The notes below the pieces were generated by a model. The model was not told the DNA's origin. It worked only from the letters and a program-made list of their open reading frames with translations, and did no database searches. From Streptomyces peucetius (GTDB lineage: Bacteria > Actinomycetota > Actinomycetes > Streptomycetales > Streptomycetaceae), in contig NZ_CP107567.1 in NCBI RefSeq assembly GCF_025854275.1, forward strand, positions 310,001 to 374,000: 64,000 bases of DNA, read 5' to 3'. Every line of letters starts with the position of its first letter. Positions within the stretch are counted from its first letter, which is position 1. Positions 43,919 through 52,031 of this stretch are shown piece by piece. The position numbers and the translations under genes were made by a program.

Positions 43919-46900
43919 CTACGCCGCCTTGTCGCGCGGCGTCACCACGTTCGCGCGCACCTCTCGCGTCGTGCCGTTGACCGTCACCGCAAGCGTGAAC
44001 GCGCCGGCACGCAGCGCCGTGACCCGGCCCGTCGCCGGGTCGAAGGACGCCACATGACGCCCGCGGGCGTCGTCCGCGGTGCCGATGTGGAGGTTCGGCG
44101 AGCCCGACCAGTCCGCGCTGACGGGGAAGGTCACGGGGACCCGTCGTGCGCCCTGGACGACCGTCGCCTTCGCCTCGCCGGTGTCGCCGGGGCGCAGGAC
44201 GACGGGCGTCTCGAGCTCCAGCGCGTCGACATGGGCCCGGGCCTGGACGGACACCCAGTCGGGCCCGGCCTCCCAGGGGGCCCGGCGGGCGGCCGCCTGC
44301 TCGGCGTGCGGGACACGGTCGACGCCGACGAGCGACCAGCCGGTGAAGCCTCCTTCGTCCGCGGGCCCGGCCGGCGCCTTGCCGGAGTTGCCGTTGACGA
44401 GGTACGGCACGCCGTCGACGTGCTCGGCGTGGAAGACCCCGACGTGGCTGCCGATCAGTCCGGCGCCCTTGCCGGTCGTACGGCGGAACTGAGCCAGCCA
44501 GTCCTCGATCAGCGCGGCTTCCTTGCGGTCGCCGAGCCGGCTCGCCTGCTGGACGGTCGGGTCGCGCGGCGGGACGTGCTCGATGACCATCACCGAGCTG
44601 ATGCCCCGGTCGGCCGCGGCCGCGTCGAGCTGCGCGCGGAGCTCCTTGATCTGGTCGAGCCCGCCGCCCCGCAGCGTCAGGCTGGAGGTGTCGAGCGTGA
44701 TGAAGCGGGTGCCCCGGTGGTCGAACGTGCGCTGCGCGGGGCCGAACTCGTCGACGAAGTTGTCGATCCTCCCGCCCATCACCTCGTGGTTGCCGGGCAC
44801 GTAGTACCAGGGCAGTTCGTCCCCGAGTTCCTCGGTGAGCACGCGGCGCGCGAAGGCGAGGTCCTCCGGTGACCCCTCGTCGACGAGGTCGCCGTTGACG
44901 ACCAGGAAGTCGGGGCGGGCCGCCTTGATCTCACGGAGCGTCCGGCGGGCCTGGGCGACGATCGGGCTGTCCGGGGCGCGGGCGACGAACTGCGCGTCGG
45001 ACATCACGGCGAACCGCCAGTCGCGCTGCCCGGTCACGGCCGCCGGGTCGATGAGCGGGTCGACGACCCGCGGGGCCTCGGGCAGGTCGACCGGGGGCGG
45101 CACCTGCGCCTGGAGCTCGTCGATCACGATCCGCCCGGTGTACTGGCGGGCGGCGGCTGTCTCCGCGAGATAGAAACGGTGCACGGACAGCGGCATCGCC
45201 GCGCCCTGCGGGACGGGGAACCGCACCTGCTGCCAGCCGGTCCAGGTGACATAGGGGCCGCGCAGCAACTGGTCGGAGCCGGCGGCGTCCTTGAGGTGCA
45301 GGGTGGGCCAGGCGCCGTTGCCGTCGCCCTTGATCCAGAGCGTGAAGGCCTGTGGCTGGCCGGCGACGGCGATCCGCTGCGGCGGGTTGGCGTAGGCGGC
45401 CCTGGTCGCGGTCGACTTCGTGAAGTCGTAGGAGAGTTCGAGGCCGGTGCCGCTGTGTCCGTCGGGCGTGGCCGCGACGGACCCGCTCGCACGGGCCTGG
45501 CTGAAGGTCCAGGACCCGGCGTCGTCGAAGCCGGTGACGGCCTGTTCGGTGAGGCCGACGCTGACGGCGAGCACGGTACGGGCGCCGTCGACCGTCGCGG
45601 TGATCAGTCCGGCGGTGCCGTCGCCGGAGCGTGCGGCGACGGTGAAGGCGCCGCGGCCGTCGTCGCGGACGTCGAACAGACCGTGGTCGTAGTCGAGCCG
45701 TACGTCGCCGGGTTCGATCGGCGCACTGTTGCCCTGGGCGTCCAGGCCGAGGATACCGAAGGTGCCGGTGGCACCGGAGTCCGCGAGGGAGACGCGGCGG
45801 GTGGTCGGCTCGATCCGGGCCAGGTCGTCCAGCACGGTGAGGCGGATGCTGCCGTGGGCGGCGTCCCGCTCGGCACGGACCTCCGTGGTCCCGCTGTGCC
45901 GTGCCCGGAAGACGCCGTCGTCGTCGACCCGGCCGACGGAGGGCCGCAGGGAACGCCAGTGCGGCTCGCCCGCGGCCGGCCCGTACGTCTCGTCGTGGCC
46001 GGCGGCGGTGAGCCTGCGGGTGAGCCCGGGGAACACCCGCTCCGGGTGGCCGCCCACGACCGGGTCGGCGGTGGGCGCGGCCAGGGCCGGTACGGCGGTC
46101 TCCACCCAGTAGCCGCGCAGCTGTCCGCTGCCGTCGGGGGTGGTCAGGGCAAGGCCGTTGGGCACCTCGCGCTCGCTGCCGTCGGAGGGGCTGTTCTCCA
46201 CGTGGAACACGTCGCTGCCCACGGCGCGGGCGACGAGGGTCGAGGAGCCGCCACCGTCGAGGTTGAGGGCGCTGTGCGCGCCGGCCTTCCGCATCATCCG
46301 GCCGAGCTCGGTGAGGGTGACGCCGCCGCTGTCGGCCTGCCGGCCGTCGACGGTGATGATCTGCATCGTGCGGCCGTCCCCGGAGAAACCGACGGCGGTG
46401 CGCGGCGCGGTGGTGTTGTTGCCGGCGCCGTCGTGGTTCTGCGGCACGCCGTCGACGACGAGGAGTTCACGACCGCCGACGGCCGTACGCGGTACGGGGC
46501 CGCTGTCGGTGCGCGGCCGGTACTCGATGCTCACCGGGTCGCCGGGCTTCAGGGCCGCCAGTACGGCGGCCCCCGCCTCCCGGCCGACGAGCACGGTGGT
46601 GTCGGCGGGGACGTTCCCGGTGCCGGGCCGGTCCGTGACGGTGACGACCTTGCCGTCGCGGACGGCGGCCTCCGCGACCGGCGTCGCGGAGTCGACGGTG
46701 AGGGCCCGGTCGGCCTCGCCCCAGGCGGAGGTGTACGCGCCGATGCCGCCGGCGGGCACGTTGGCGGCGTTGTACGCGCCCAGCGTGTGTTGCCCGCCGG
46801 GCACGGTGAGTGTGCCGTCGAAGTACAACTGCAGGATCCGGCCCGCGCCTTCCGGGCCGATGCCGACGGCACGGTGGGCGCCCGGGGCGGGCGAGTGAGT

Positions 46901-47395
46901 GAGCCGGCCGTCCTTGATGCCGGGGCCCTGCGGTGCGCCGGTCTGGTTGATGTCGAAGAAGTCCGCGTTGACGGCCGCGACGGTGCGCCGGCCCTCGCCC
47001 GGGTCGTGCCGGGCGGCGAGTTCGGAGACGCTGTGCCGGTCGGTGACCTTGCCGGACGACAGGTAGTCGGCCTGCACCGTGCCGCCGAGGTCGACGGAGA
47101 GCGCGTCGACGCGCAGCCACTTGTCGGCCTCGAGGCGGTCGTACGAGGTGAGCCGGACGCCGGGTGCGACGGGCCGGGAGCTGCGGGCCGTCTCGATGCC
47201 GTCGGAGTCGGTGACGGCGGCCTGGCTGCCGCCGGGGTCGCTCGCGGGCGGCGGTGCGACGGGCCGCAGTATCTCGGCCGACTGCCGGGGCGGCGGTGGT
47301 GCGGGATCGGCGGCGGCGGGAGCGGTGGCTCCCACGACGAGTGCGGACAGCGTCGCGGCCAGCACGACGGTGCGTCTTGCTATGCCAAGGCCCAC
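43919..47395 (-). CDS. Secreted phosphodiester glycosidase (NAGPA domain) fused to a metallophosphatase
   Basis: 1158 residues. Signal peptide (RRTVVLAATLSALVVGA, AxA at PAAADP). An N-terminal NAGPA/DUF2233 domain, about 100-400 (AAVNADFFDINQTGAPQG, LNLDGGGSST), cleaves sugar-phosphodiester bonds. A middle region has Ig/CBM-like beta modules (about 430-770). Residues about 800-1060 are a calcineurin-like metallophosphatase: VMSDAQF (D-x-Q in place of D-x-H), VVNGDLVDEG, VPGNHEVM, IEHVPPRDP, GSHVGVFH. A C-terminal Ig-like domain follows. It probably strips phosphate from wall or extracellular polymers such as teichoic acids. GTG 47395 follows AGGAG; an out-of-frame ATG is 5 bases upstream. Confidence 0.9.
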   Translation of the reverse strand: MGLGIARRTVVLAATLSALVVGATAPAAADPAPPPPRQSAEILRPVAPPPASDPGGSQAAVTDSDGIETARSSRPVAPGVRLTSYDRLEADKWLRVDALSVDLGGTVQADYLSSGKVTDRHSVSELAARHDPGEGRRTVAAVNADFFDINQTGAPQGPGIKDGRLTHSPAPGAHRAVGIGPEGAGRILQLYFDGTLTVPGGQHTLGAYNAANVPAGGIGAYTSAWGEADRALTVDSATPVAEAAVRDGKVVTVTDRPGTGNVPADTTVLVGREAGAAVLAALKPGDPVSIEYRPRTDSGPVPRTAVGGRELLVVDGVPQNHDGAGNNTTAPRTAVGFSGDGRTMQIITVDGRQADSGGVTLTELGRMMRKAGAHSALNLDGGGSSTLVARAVGSDVFHVENSPSDGSEREVPNGLALTTPDGSGQLRGYWVETAVPALAAPTADPVVGGHPERVFPGLTRRLTAAGHDETYGPAAGEPHWRSLRPSVGRVDDDGVFRARHSGTTEVRAERDAAHGSIRLTVLDDLARIEPTTRRVSLADSGATGTFGILGLDAQGNSAPIEPGDVRLDYDHGLFDVRDDGRGAFTVAARSGDGTAGLITATVDGARTVLAVSVGLTEQAVTGFDDAGSWTFSQARASGSVAATPDGHSGTGLELSYDFTKSTATRAAYANPPQRIAVAGQPQAFTLWIKGDGNGAWPTLHLKDAAGSDQLLRGPYVTWTGWQQVRFPVPQGAAMPLSVHRFYLAETAAARQYTGRIVIDELQAQVPPPVDLPEAPRVVDPLIDPAAVTGQRDWRFAVMSDAQFVARAPDSPIVAQARRTLREIKAARPDFLVVNGDLVDEGSPEDLAFARRVLTEELGDELPWYYVPGNHEVMGGRIDNFVDEFGPAQRTFDHRGTRFITLDTSSLTLRGGGLDQIKELRAQLDAAAADRGISSVMVIEHVPPRDPTVQQASRLGDRKEAALIEDWLAQFRRTTGKGAGLIGSHVGVFHAEHVDGVPYLVNGNSGKAPAGPADEGGFTGWSLVGVDRVPHAEQAAARRAPWEAGPDWVSVQARAHVDALELETPVVLRPGDTGEAKATVVQGARRVPVTFPVSADWSGSPNLHIGTADDARGRHVASFDPATGRVTALRAGAFTLAVTVNGTTREVRANVVTPRDKAA

Positions 47396-47732
47396 AACAT
47401 CTCCTGGAATTCGGCGGGTTGAGCACGTGGTAAGCGCTGTCGGCGGACAGCATCGCCGGGCCGGGAGGATCGCGCCAGAGGGTCGGAGTGAAGGACGAGG
47501 GAACAGGGAGTGCCTGGCGTCTTCGCGTGGCGGTGCACGGTGACGCGACGTCACCACTCCGACAGCGACGACGCCTTGCCGTTGGGCGCAAGCCCGCGTC
47601 CGGTCATGCACGAAGCCGCCCACTCGACGTGTCGAGTGGGCGGCTTCGTGGTGCCGGCCGCCCGTCTCGTGGGACGGCCGCAACACTGGGAGGGCGGGTG
47701 GGCCGAAGGCGGCCCACCCGCCCGGCGTCACA
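47396..47732. other. Intergenic region, 337 bp, with a terminator and a small inverted repeat
   Basis: Contains the hairpin at 47609-47650 and GGTGAC-GCGAC-GTCACC at 47539-47555 (perfect 6-bp arms), a possible operator for the glycosidase gene; no coding frame seen. Confidence 0.45.
47609..47650 (-). terminator. Very strong hairpin, 20-bp perfect stem
   Basis: CACGAAGCCGCCCACTCGAC pairs perfectly with its complement across a 2-nt centre. It is placed 83 bp after the stop of the minus-strand sortase-substrate gene and is the likely terminator for it. Confidence 0.8.
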
Positions 47733-48368
47733 TCAGTGCTGTGCGCTGCGGCGCTTGCGCGCGGCCCACATGATGCCGCCGCCGGCGAGGATCACCAGGG
47801 TGGCCGCACCGGCGATCAGCGGGGTGGCGCTGGAGCCACCGGTCTCCGCCAGGCCGCCGCCGGGCGCGCTGGTGCTCGGCTCTGCCGGGGGTGTCGCGGG
47901 CGCGCTGGTGCTCGGCGTGTCGCTGGGCGCCGGCGAGGACACGCTCGGAGTCGGCGAAGGAGGCGTCGGCGAGGGCGGCGTGGTCGACGGCGACGGGCTC
48001 GGCGTGTCGTCCTCGCAGACCGGCGCGGTCTTGGTCTCGTCGCGGGAGAACTGGTCCCCGTCGCCGGCCTCGATGATCAGGCGGACGGTGACTTCCTTGT
48101 CGTGCGCGGGGAGTTCCAGCCTGTCGTGGAATTCCTTCCTGAACGTCTTCGCCGGCAGGAGGTCCTTGCCGTCCACCGTGATCGTCACGGTGTTGTCCTC
48201 GTTGGGGCTGTACGCGGTCAGGTCGACGCTGACCTGATCACAGGTCACCGACCACACCGGCGTGTGCGCGAAAGCCGGTGCGGCAGAAAGGCCGACGCCG
48301 AGCGCGCCGGCCGACGCGACGGCTATGAATGCCCCGGTGCGCCGCCACGTTCTTCTTGTATCAGTCAC
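47733..48368 (-). CDS. LAETG-type sortase-anchored surface protein
   Basis: 211 residues. Signal peptide (TRRTWRRTGAFIAVASAGALGVG, AxA at PAFAHTP), a small folded ectodomain with two Cys (VTCDQVSV, TAPVCEDD), a Pro/Ser/Thr stalk (PSPSPSTTPPSPTPPSPTPS), then LAETGG, a TM helix (LIAGAATLVILAGGG) and RKRR tail. LAxTG is the class E sortase signal of streptomycetes, so it is covalently anchored to peptidoglycan. GTG 48368 follows GGAGG; a GTG four codons earlier is rejected. No sortase in the window. Confidence 0.9.
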   Translation of the reverse strand: MTDTRRTWRRTGAFIAVASAGALGVGLSAAPAFAHTPVWSVTCDQVSVDLTAYSPNEDNTVTITVDGKDLLPAKTFRKEFHDRLELPAHDKEVTVRLIIEAGDGDQFSRDETKTAPVCEDDTPSPSPSTTPPSPTPPSPTPSVSSPAPSDTPSTSAPATPPAEPSTSAPGGGLAETGGSSATPLIAGAATLVILAGGGIMWAARKRRSAQH

Positions 48369-48484
48369 TGATTCCTCCACGATTACCGCGTCCTTCGGTC
48401 AGGCGGTGCGCGCACAGTACCGCCAGGGCCGCACGGCTTCACAACCGGGCTGCCTCATAGGGCGATTCGAGGGCTGAAAAAGCG

Positions 48485-48997
48485 TCAGTCGAGACCACGG
48501 CGGGTGGCGCGGGTCCACGCGGGCAGCACGAACCAGCACACCACGAACCACACCACCATGGCGACGACCAGCCACAGTGCGATGGTGTCGTCCAGGACGA
48601 CGCGAAGGATCAGCAGCAGCGCGAACGCCATGGTGCACAGCAGCAGCACCAGCCCCAGCATGGTCAGGCGGGAGGCCCAGGCGACCGTCTCGGGCTTGAG
48701 TCGCCGCCCGGTGAGCATCCGGTGGAAGGCGACCGGTCCGACGAGCACCCCGGTGGTGGCCGCGCCCAGGATGACGGTCACGGAGTAGATGGTCTGGTCC
48801 GTCTGCGACAGCTGCTCGAAGCGTGGCTGAAAGGCGACGGTCAGGAGGAATCCGAAGAGGATCTGAACGCCGGTCTGCGCCACCCGCAATTCCTGGATCA
48901 GGTCGGCCCATTTCCGGTCTGCCCTTTCCTCCTCGGTCTCGTCGCGCCCGGGGCCGCCACTTCCCTTTGTGTCACCGTTTCCCCTGGTCCGGTCCAT
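48485..48997 (-). CDS. DUF6328-type integral membrane protein
   Basis: 170 residues: a charged, acidic cytoplasmic N-terminus (about 1-45, DETEEERADRKW), then four hydrophobic segments (QILFGFLLTVAFQ, VILGAATTGVLVG, LTMLGLVLLLCTMAFALLLIL, ALWLVVAMVVWFVVCWFVL) and a basic end. RVAQTGVQILFGFLLTVAFQ is the family hallmark. Function unknown. ATG 48997; divergent from the small hydrophobic protein at 49074. Confidence 0.8.
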   Translation of the reverse strand: MDRTRGNGDTKGSGGPGRDETEEERADRKWADLIQELRVAQTGVQILFGFLLTVAFQPRFEQLSQTDQTIYSVTVILGAATTGVLVGPVAFHRMLTGRRLKPETVAWASRLTMLGLVLLLCTMAFALLLILRVVLDDTIALWLVVAMVVWFVVCWFVLPAWTRATRRGLD

Positions 48998-49073
48998 CAC
49001 GCTCAGACTCCATTCGCCTCGGGCGGTGTGCGGCAGGAAAATATGGGCACCCGCTGTGACGGAGGTGCAGACA

Positions 49074-49244
49074 ATGGTTCCTATCCTGCTCGTTCTTCTT
49101 CTCGCTGTCGTTCTTTTCGGCGCGGGATTCGCAGTGGAAGTCCTTTGGTGGATCGCTCTCGCCGTTCTGGTGGTCTGGCTGCTGGGATTCGTCATGCGCG
49201 GGACGGCGGCAGGCGGCGGGCGGTCGCGCTGGTACAGGTGGTAG
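49074..49244 (+). CDS. Small hydrophobic protein, 56 aa
   Basis: ATG 49074 after GGAGG. Two hydrophobic segments (VPILLVLLLAVVLFGAGFA; LWWIALAVLVVWLLGFVM) and a Gly/Arg-rich end (GGGRSRWYRW). Streptomycetes carry several such 'hydrophobic proteins', often near stress genes; role unknown. Its 3' end faces the LigD-like gene. Confidence 0.8.
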   Translation: MVPILLVLLLAVVLFGAGFAVEVLWWIALAVLVVWLLGFVMRGTAAGGGRSRWYRW

Positions 49245-49265
49245 ACGACTGACGAGGGGCCGCTC

Positions 49266-50186
49266 CTATCGAAGGGCGGCAAGCCGGCGGCCGGCCGGGC
49301 CCAGTGCCCGCCGGCCGCCGAGCGTGTCGCCCCACGGCCGGGTACGGGCCTGGTCGAGCGCGTCGGCGACGGTCCAGCGCCGTGGGCCGAGACCGGGGTC
49401 GTCCAGCTGGTCCCAGCTGATCGGCGTGGCCACCGGGGCTCCGGGCCTGGCGCGCACCGAATAGGGGACCACCGCGGTCTGCGCGTATCCGTTGCGCTGC
49501 ACGTCCAGGTAGAGGCGGTCGCCACGGGCCTGTTTGCGCGCCGCGGTGGTCAGCCGGTCCGGGTCGCGCTCCGCGAGGGTGTCCGCAACCTCCTGGGCGA
49601 AGGAACGCGCCGTGTCGAAGTCCGACTCGCCCGCCAGCGGGACGATCACATGGAGGCCACGGGAGCCGGTGGTCATCAGCACGGACGCGAGGCGCAGGTC
49701 GTCGAGGAGTTCCCCGAGCTGCCGCGCGGCCCGGCGTACGGTGCCGAAGTCGTCCGCCGAGCTGCCCGAGGGGTCCAGATCGAACACCAGCCGGTCGGGC
49801 CGGTCCAGGCTGCCGACGCGTGACTGCCAGCGGTGGAGGGTCAGGCACGCCTGGTCGACGAGGTGCATCAGAGTGGCGGTGTTGTCGCACACCGTGTGGC
49901 ACACGGTGCCGTCCGCCTTGTCGACCTCGACCCTGCGCACCCAGTCCGGGTAGCTGTCCGGGGTGTTCTTCTGCATGAAGCGGGGACCGTCGATGCCGTC
50001 GGGGTGCCGTTCGAGCATCAGCGGCCTGCCGCGCAGATGGGGCAGCATGTGGGGCGCGATCGCCCGGTAGTAGTCGGCGAGTGAGGCCTTGGTGATCCCG
50101 TCGTCCGGGAAGAGCACCTTGTCGGGCCGCTGGATCGGGACGGTACGCCCGCCCGCCCGTACCCGGTGCGTCCGCCGGTCCTTCAC
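49266..50186 (-). CDS. Stand-alone LigD-type polymerase/primase domain protein (NHEJ)
   Basis: 306 residues: RPDKVLFPDDGITKASLADYY start, HPDGIDGPRFMQKN, VFDLDPSG (catalytic DxD-type Asp pair), TTGSRGLHVIVPL (catalytic His), PYSVRARPGAPVATPISWDQL. This is the POL domain of bacterial LigD, which fills gaps and adds ribonucleotides during Ku-dependent end joining; ligase and nuclease domains are absent, as is usual for such paralogues in streptomycetes. GTG 50186 overlaps the transketolase stop by 4 nt, so it is translationally coupled. Confidence 0.9.
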   Translation of the reverse strand: MKDRRTHRVRAGGRTVPIQRPDKVLFPDDGITKASLADYYRAIAPHMLPHLRGRPLMLERHPDGIDGPRFMQKNTPDSYPDWVRRVEVDKADGTVCHTVCDNTATLMHLVDQACLTLHRWQSRVGSLDRPDRLVFDLDPSGSSADDFGTVRRAARQLGELLDDLRLASVLMTTGSRGLHVIVPLAGESDFDTARSFAQEVADTLAERDPDRLTTAARKQARGDRLYLDVQRNGYAQTAVVPYSVRARPGAPVATPISWDQLDDPGLGPRRWTVADALDQARTRPWGDTLGGRRALGPAGRRLAALR

Positions 50187-52030
50187 GGGCGCACCATGGC
50201 TTCCGCGACGAGCAGACGCACGGCGGCCGCGATCGACTCGGCGTCGATGCCGGAGGCGTGCAGCTGTTCCTCGGGCTTGGCCGAGGCAGGGATGTTGCGC
50301 ACGCCCAGCCGTACCAGCCGGGGCATGGGACGCCCGTCGGAGAACGCCTCGGCCACCGCGTCGCCGAGGCCGCCCTCGGTGCGGTGGTCCTCCACGGTCA
50401 GCAGGCAGCCGGTGTCGTCGGCGGCCGTCTGCAGGGTGCCCCCGTCGACCGGCTTCACCGAGTACAGGTCGATGACCCGCACCGGGATGCCCTCGCGTTC
50501 CAGCAGGGCGGCGGCGGCCAGCGACTCGTGGACGGTCACGCCCGCGGCGACGACGCAGACGCGGTCCCGGTGGGAGGAGCGCAGCACCTTGGAGCCGCCG
50601 ACCGGGAAGGCCTCGTCGGGGCCGTAGAGCACCGGCATGTCGGCGCGGCTGGTGCGCAGATAGCTGATGTTCGGCAGATCGGCCATGGCGGCCACGAGCC
50701 GGGCGGTCTGGTTGCCGTCGCACGGGTAGAGGACGGTGCTGCCCGGCACGGAGCGGAACATCGCCAGGTCCTCGAGGCCCATCTGGGACGGCCCGTCCTG
50801 GCCGATGGCGACGCCCGCGTGGGAGCCGACGAGGTTGACGGAGGCGCGGCTGACGGCCGCCATGCGCACGAAGTCGTGGGCACGGGTCAGGAACGCGGCG
50901 AACGTGGAGGCGAAGGGCACGTAGCCCCGGACGTACATCCCCACCGCCGCGGCGACCAGCTGCTGTTCGGCGATGTAGCACTGGAAGTACCGGTCGGGGT
51001 GCTCCTTGGCGAAGTACTCGGCCCGGGTCGAGTCGCCCACCTCCGCGTCGAGTGCCACGACGTCCGTACGCGCGGCGCCGAGCGCGGTGAGGGCCTCGCC
51101 GTACGCGGTGCGGGGTGCGACCTCGTCGCCCTTCTCGTACCCGGGCAGGGTCAGCCCGCCGCTGCGGCGGGCGTGCAGGACGCGGGCCGGGGGCGGCGTC
51201 CGGACCTGGACGCGGGCGGTGCGCACCCCGCCGAGCTCGGCGATCGCCTCCTCGGCGTCGGGCAGCGGTTTGCCGTGCTTGCCCTCCTGGTCCTGCACGG
51301 CGGTCACTCCGTGGCCCTTGTCCGTGCGGGCGATGACCGCGGTGGGGCGGCCGACGGTGGCGGTGGCTTCGGAGAGGGCCTCGTCGACGGCCCTGACGTC
51401 GTGTCCGTCGGTCTCGACGGTGTGCCAGCCGTGGGCCCGCAGCCGGCGGGCGTAGGCGTCGAGGTCCCAGCCGAAGCGGGTGGGGCCGCGCTGGCCGAGC
51501 CGGTTGACGTCGAGGAGCAGGGTCAGATTGTCCAGCCCCTCGTACGACGCGTGCTCGACGGCCTCCCAGACGGAGCCCTCCGCCATCTCGCTGTCGCCGG
51601 AGAGGACCCACACGCGGTACGGGATGTCGTCCAGCCGCTTGCCGGCGAGCGCCATGCCGACGCCCACGGGCAGTCCCTGTCCGAGCGATCCGGTGGCGAC
51701 GTCGACCCAGGGCAGCCTCGGCGTGGGGTGTCCTTCGAGGCGGCTGCCCTTCTTCCGGAAGGTGAGGAGTTCCTCGTCGTCGATGGCGCCCGCCGCCAGG
51801 TACATGGCATACAGCAGCGGCGAGGCGTGCCCTTTCGAGAGCACGAGCCGGTCGTTGCCCGCGTGCTCGGGCCGGTCGAAGTCGTAACGCAGATGGCGGG
51901 CGAGCAGCACGGCGCCGAGTTCGGCCGCGGACATGGAGGAGGTGGGGTGGCCGGAGCCTGCCGCGTCGGCGGCGCGTACCGCGTCGACGCGCAGCTGCTG
52001 GGCGAGTTCCGCGAGTTGTTCGTCCTGCAT
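50183..52030 (-). CDS. Transketolase
   Basis: 615 residues, full length with all three domains. SGHPTSSMSAAELGAVL and LSKGHASPLLYAMYLA in the N-terminal part; ThDP/Mg motif GDSEMAEGSVW...DVN (GDS in place of GDG); a pyrimidine-domain CYIAEQQLVAAAVGM with catalytic Glu; HAGVAIGQDGPSQMGLED. It transfers two-carbon units in the pentose phosphate pathway. ATG 52030 follows AAGGAG and starts one base after the NDH-2 stop (TGAGATG). Probably a second transketolase expressed with respiratory and repair functions. Confidence 0.92.
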   Translation of the reverse strand: MQDEQLAELAQQLRVDAVRAADAAGSGHPTSSMSAAELGAVLLARHLRYDFDRPEHAGNDRLVLSKGHASPLLYAMYLAAGAIDDEELLTFRKKGSRLEGHPTPRLPWVDVATGSLGQGLPVGVGMALAGKRLDDIPYRVWVLSGDSEMAEGSVWEAVEHASYEGLDNLTLLLDVNRLGQRGPTRFGWDLDAYARRLRAHGWHTVETDGHDVRAVDEALSEATATVGRPTAVIARTDKGHGVTAVQDQEGKHGKPLPDAEEAIAELGGVRTARVQVRTPPPARVLHARRSGGLTLPGYEKGDEVAPRTAYGEALTALGAARTDVVALDAEVGDSTRAEYFAKEHPDRYFQCYIAEQQLVAAAVGMYVRGYVPFASTFAAFLTRAHDFVRMAAVSRASVNLVGSHAGVAIGQDGPSQMGLEDLAMFRSVPGSTVLYPCDGNQTARLVAAMADLPNISYLRTSRADMPVLYGPDEAFPVGGSKVLRSSHRDRVCVVAAGVTVHESLAAAALLEREGIPVRVIDLYSVKPVDGGTLQTAADDTGCLLTVEDHRTEGGLGDAVAEAFSDGRPMPRLVRLGVRNIPASAKPEEQLHASGIDAESIAAAVRLLVAEAMVRP

Positions 52031-52031
52031 C

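Noticed and set aside
47609..47650. Palindrome considered as an attachment or resolution site
   Set aside because: No integrase, recombinase or second copy of the sequence in the window; position right after a gene end fits a terminator better.
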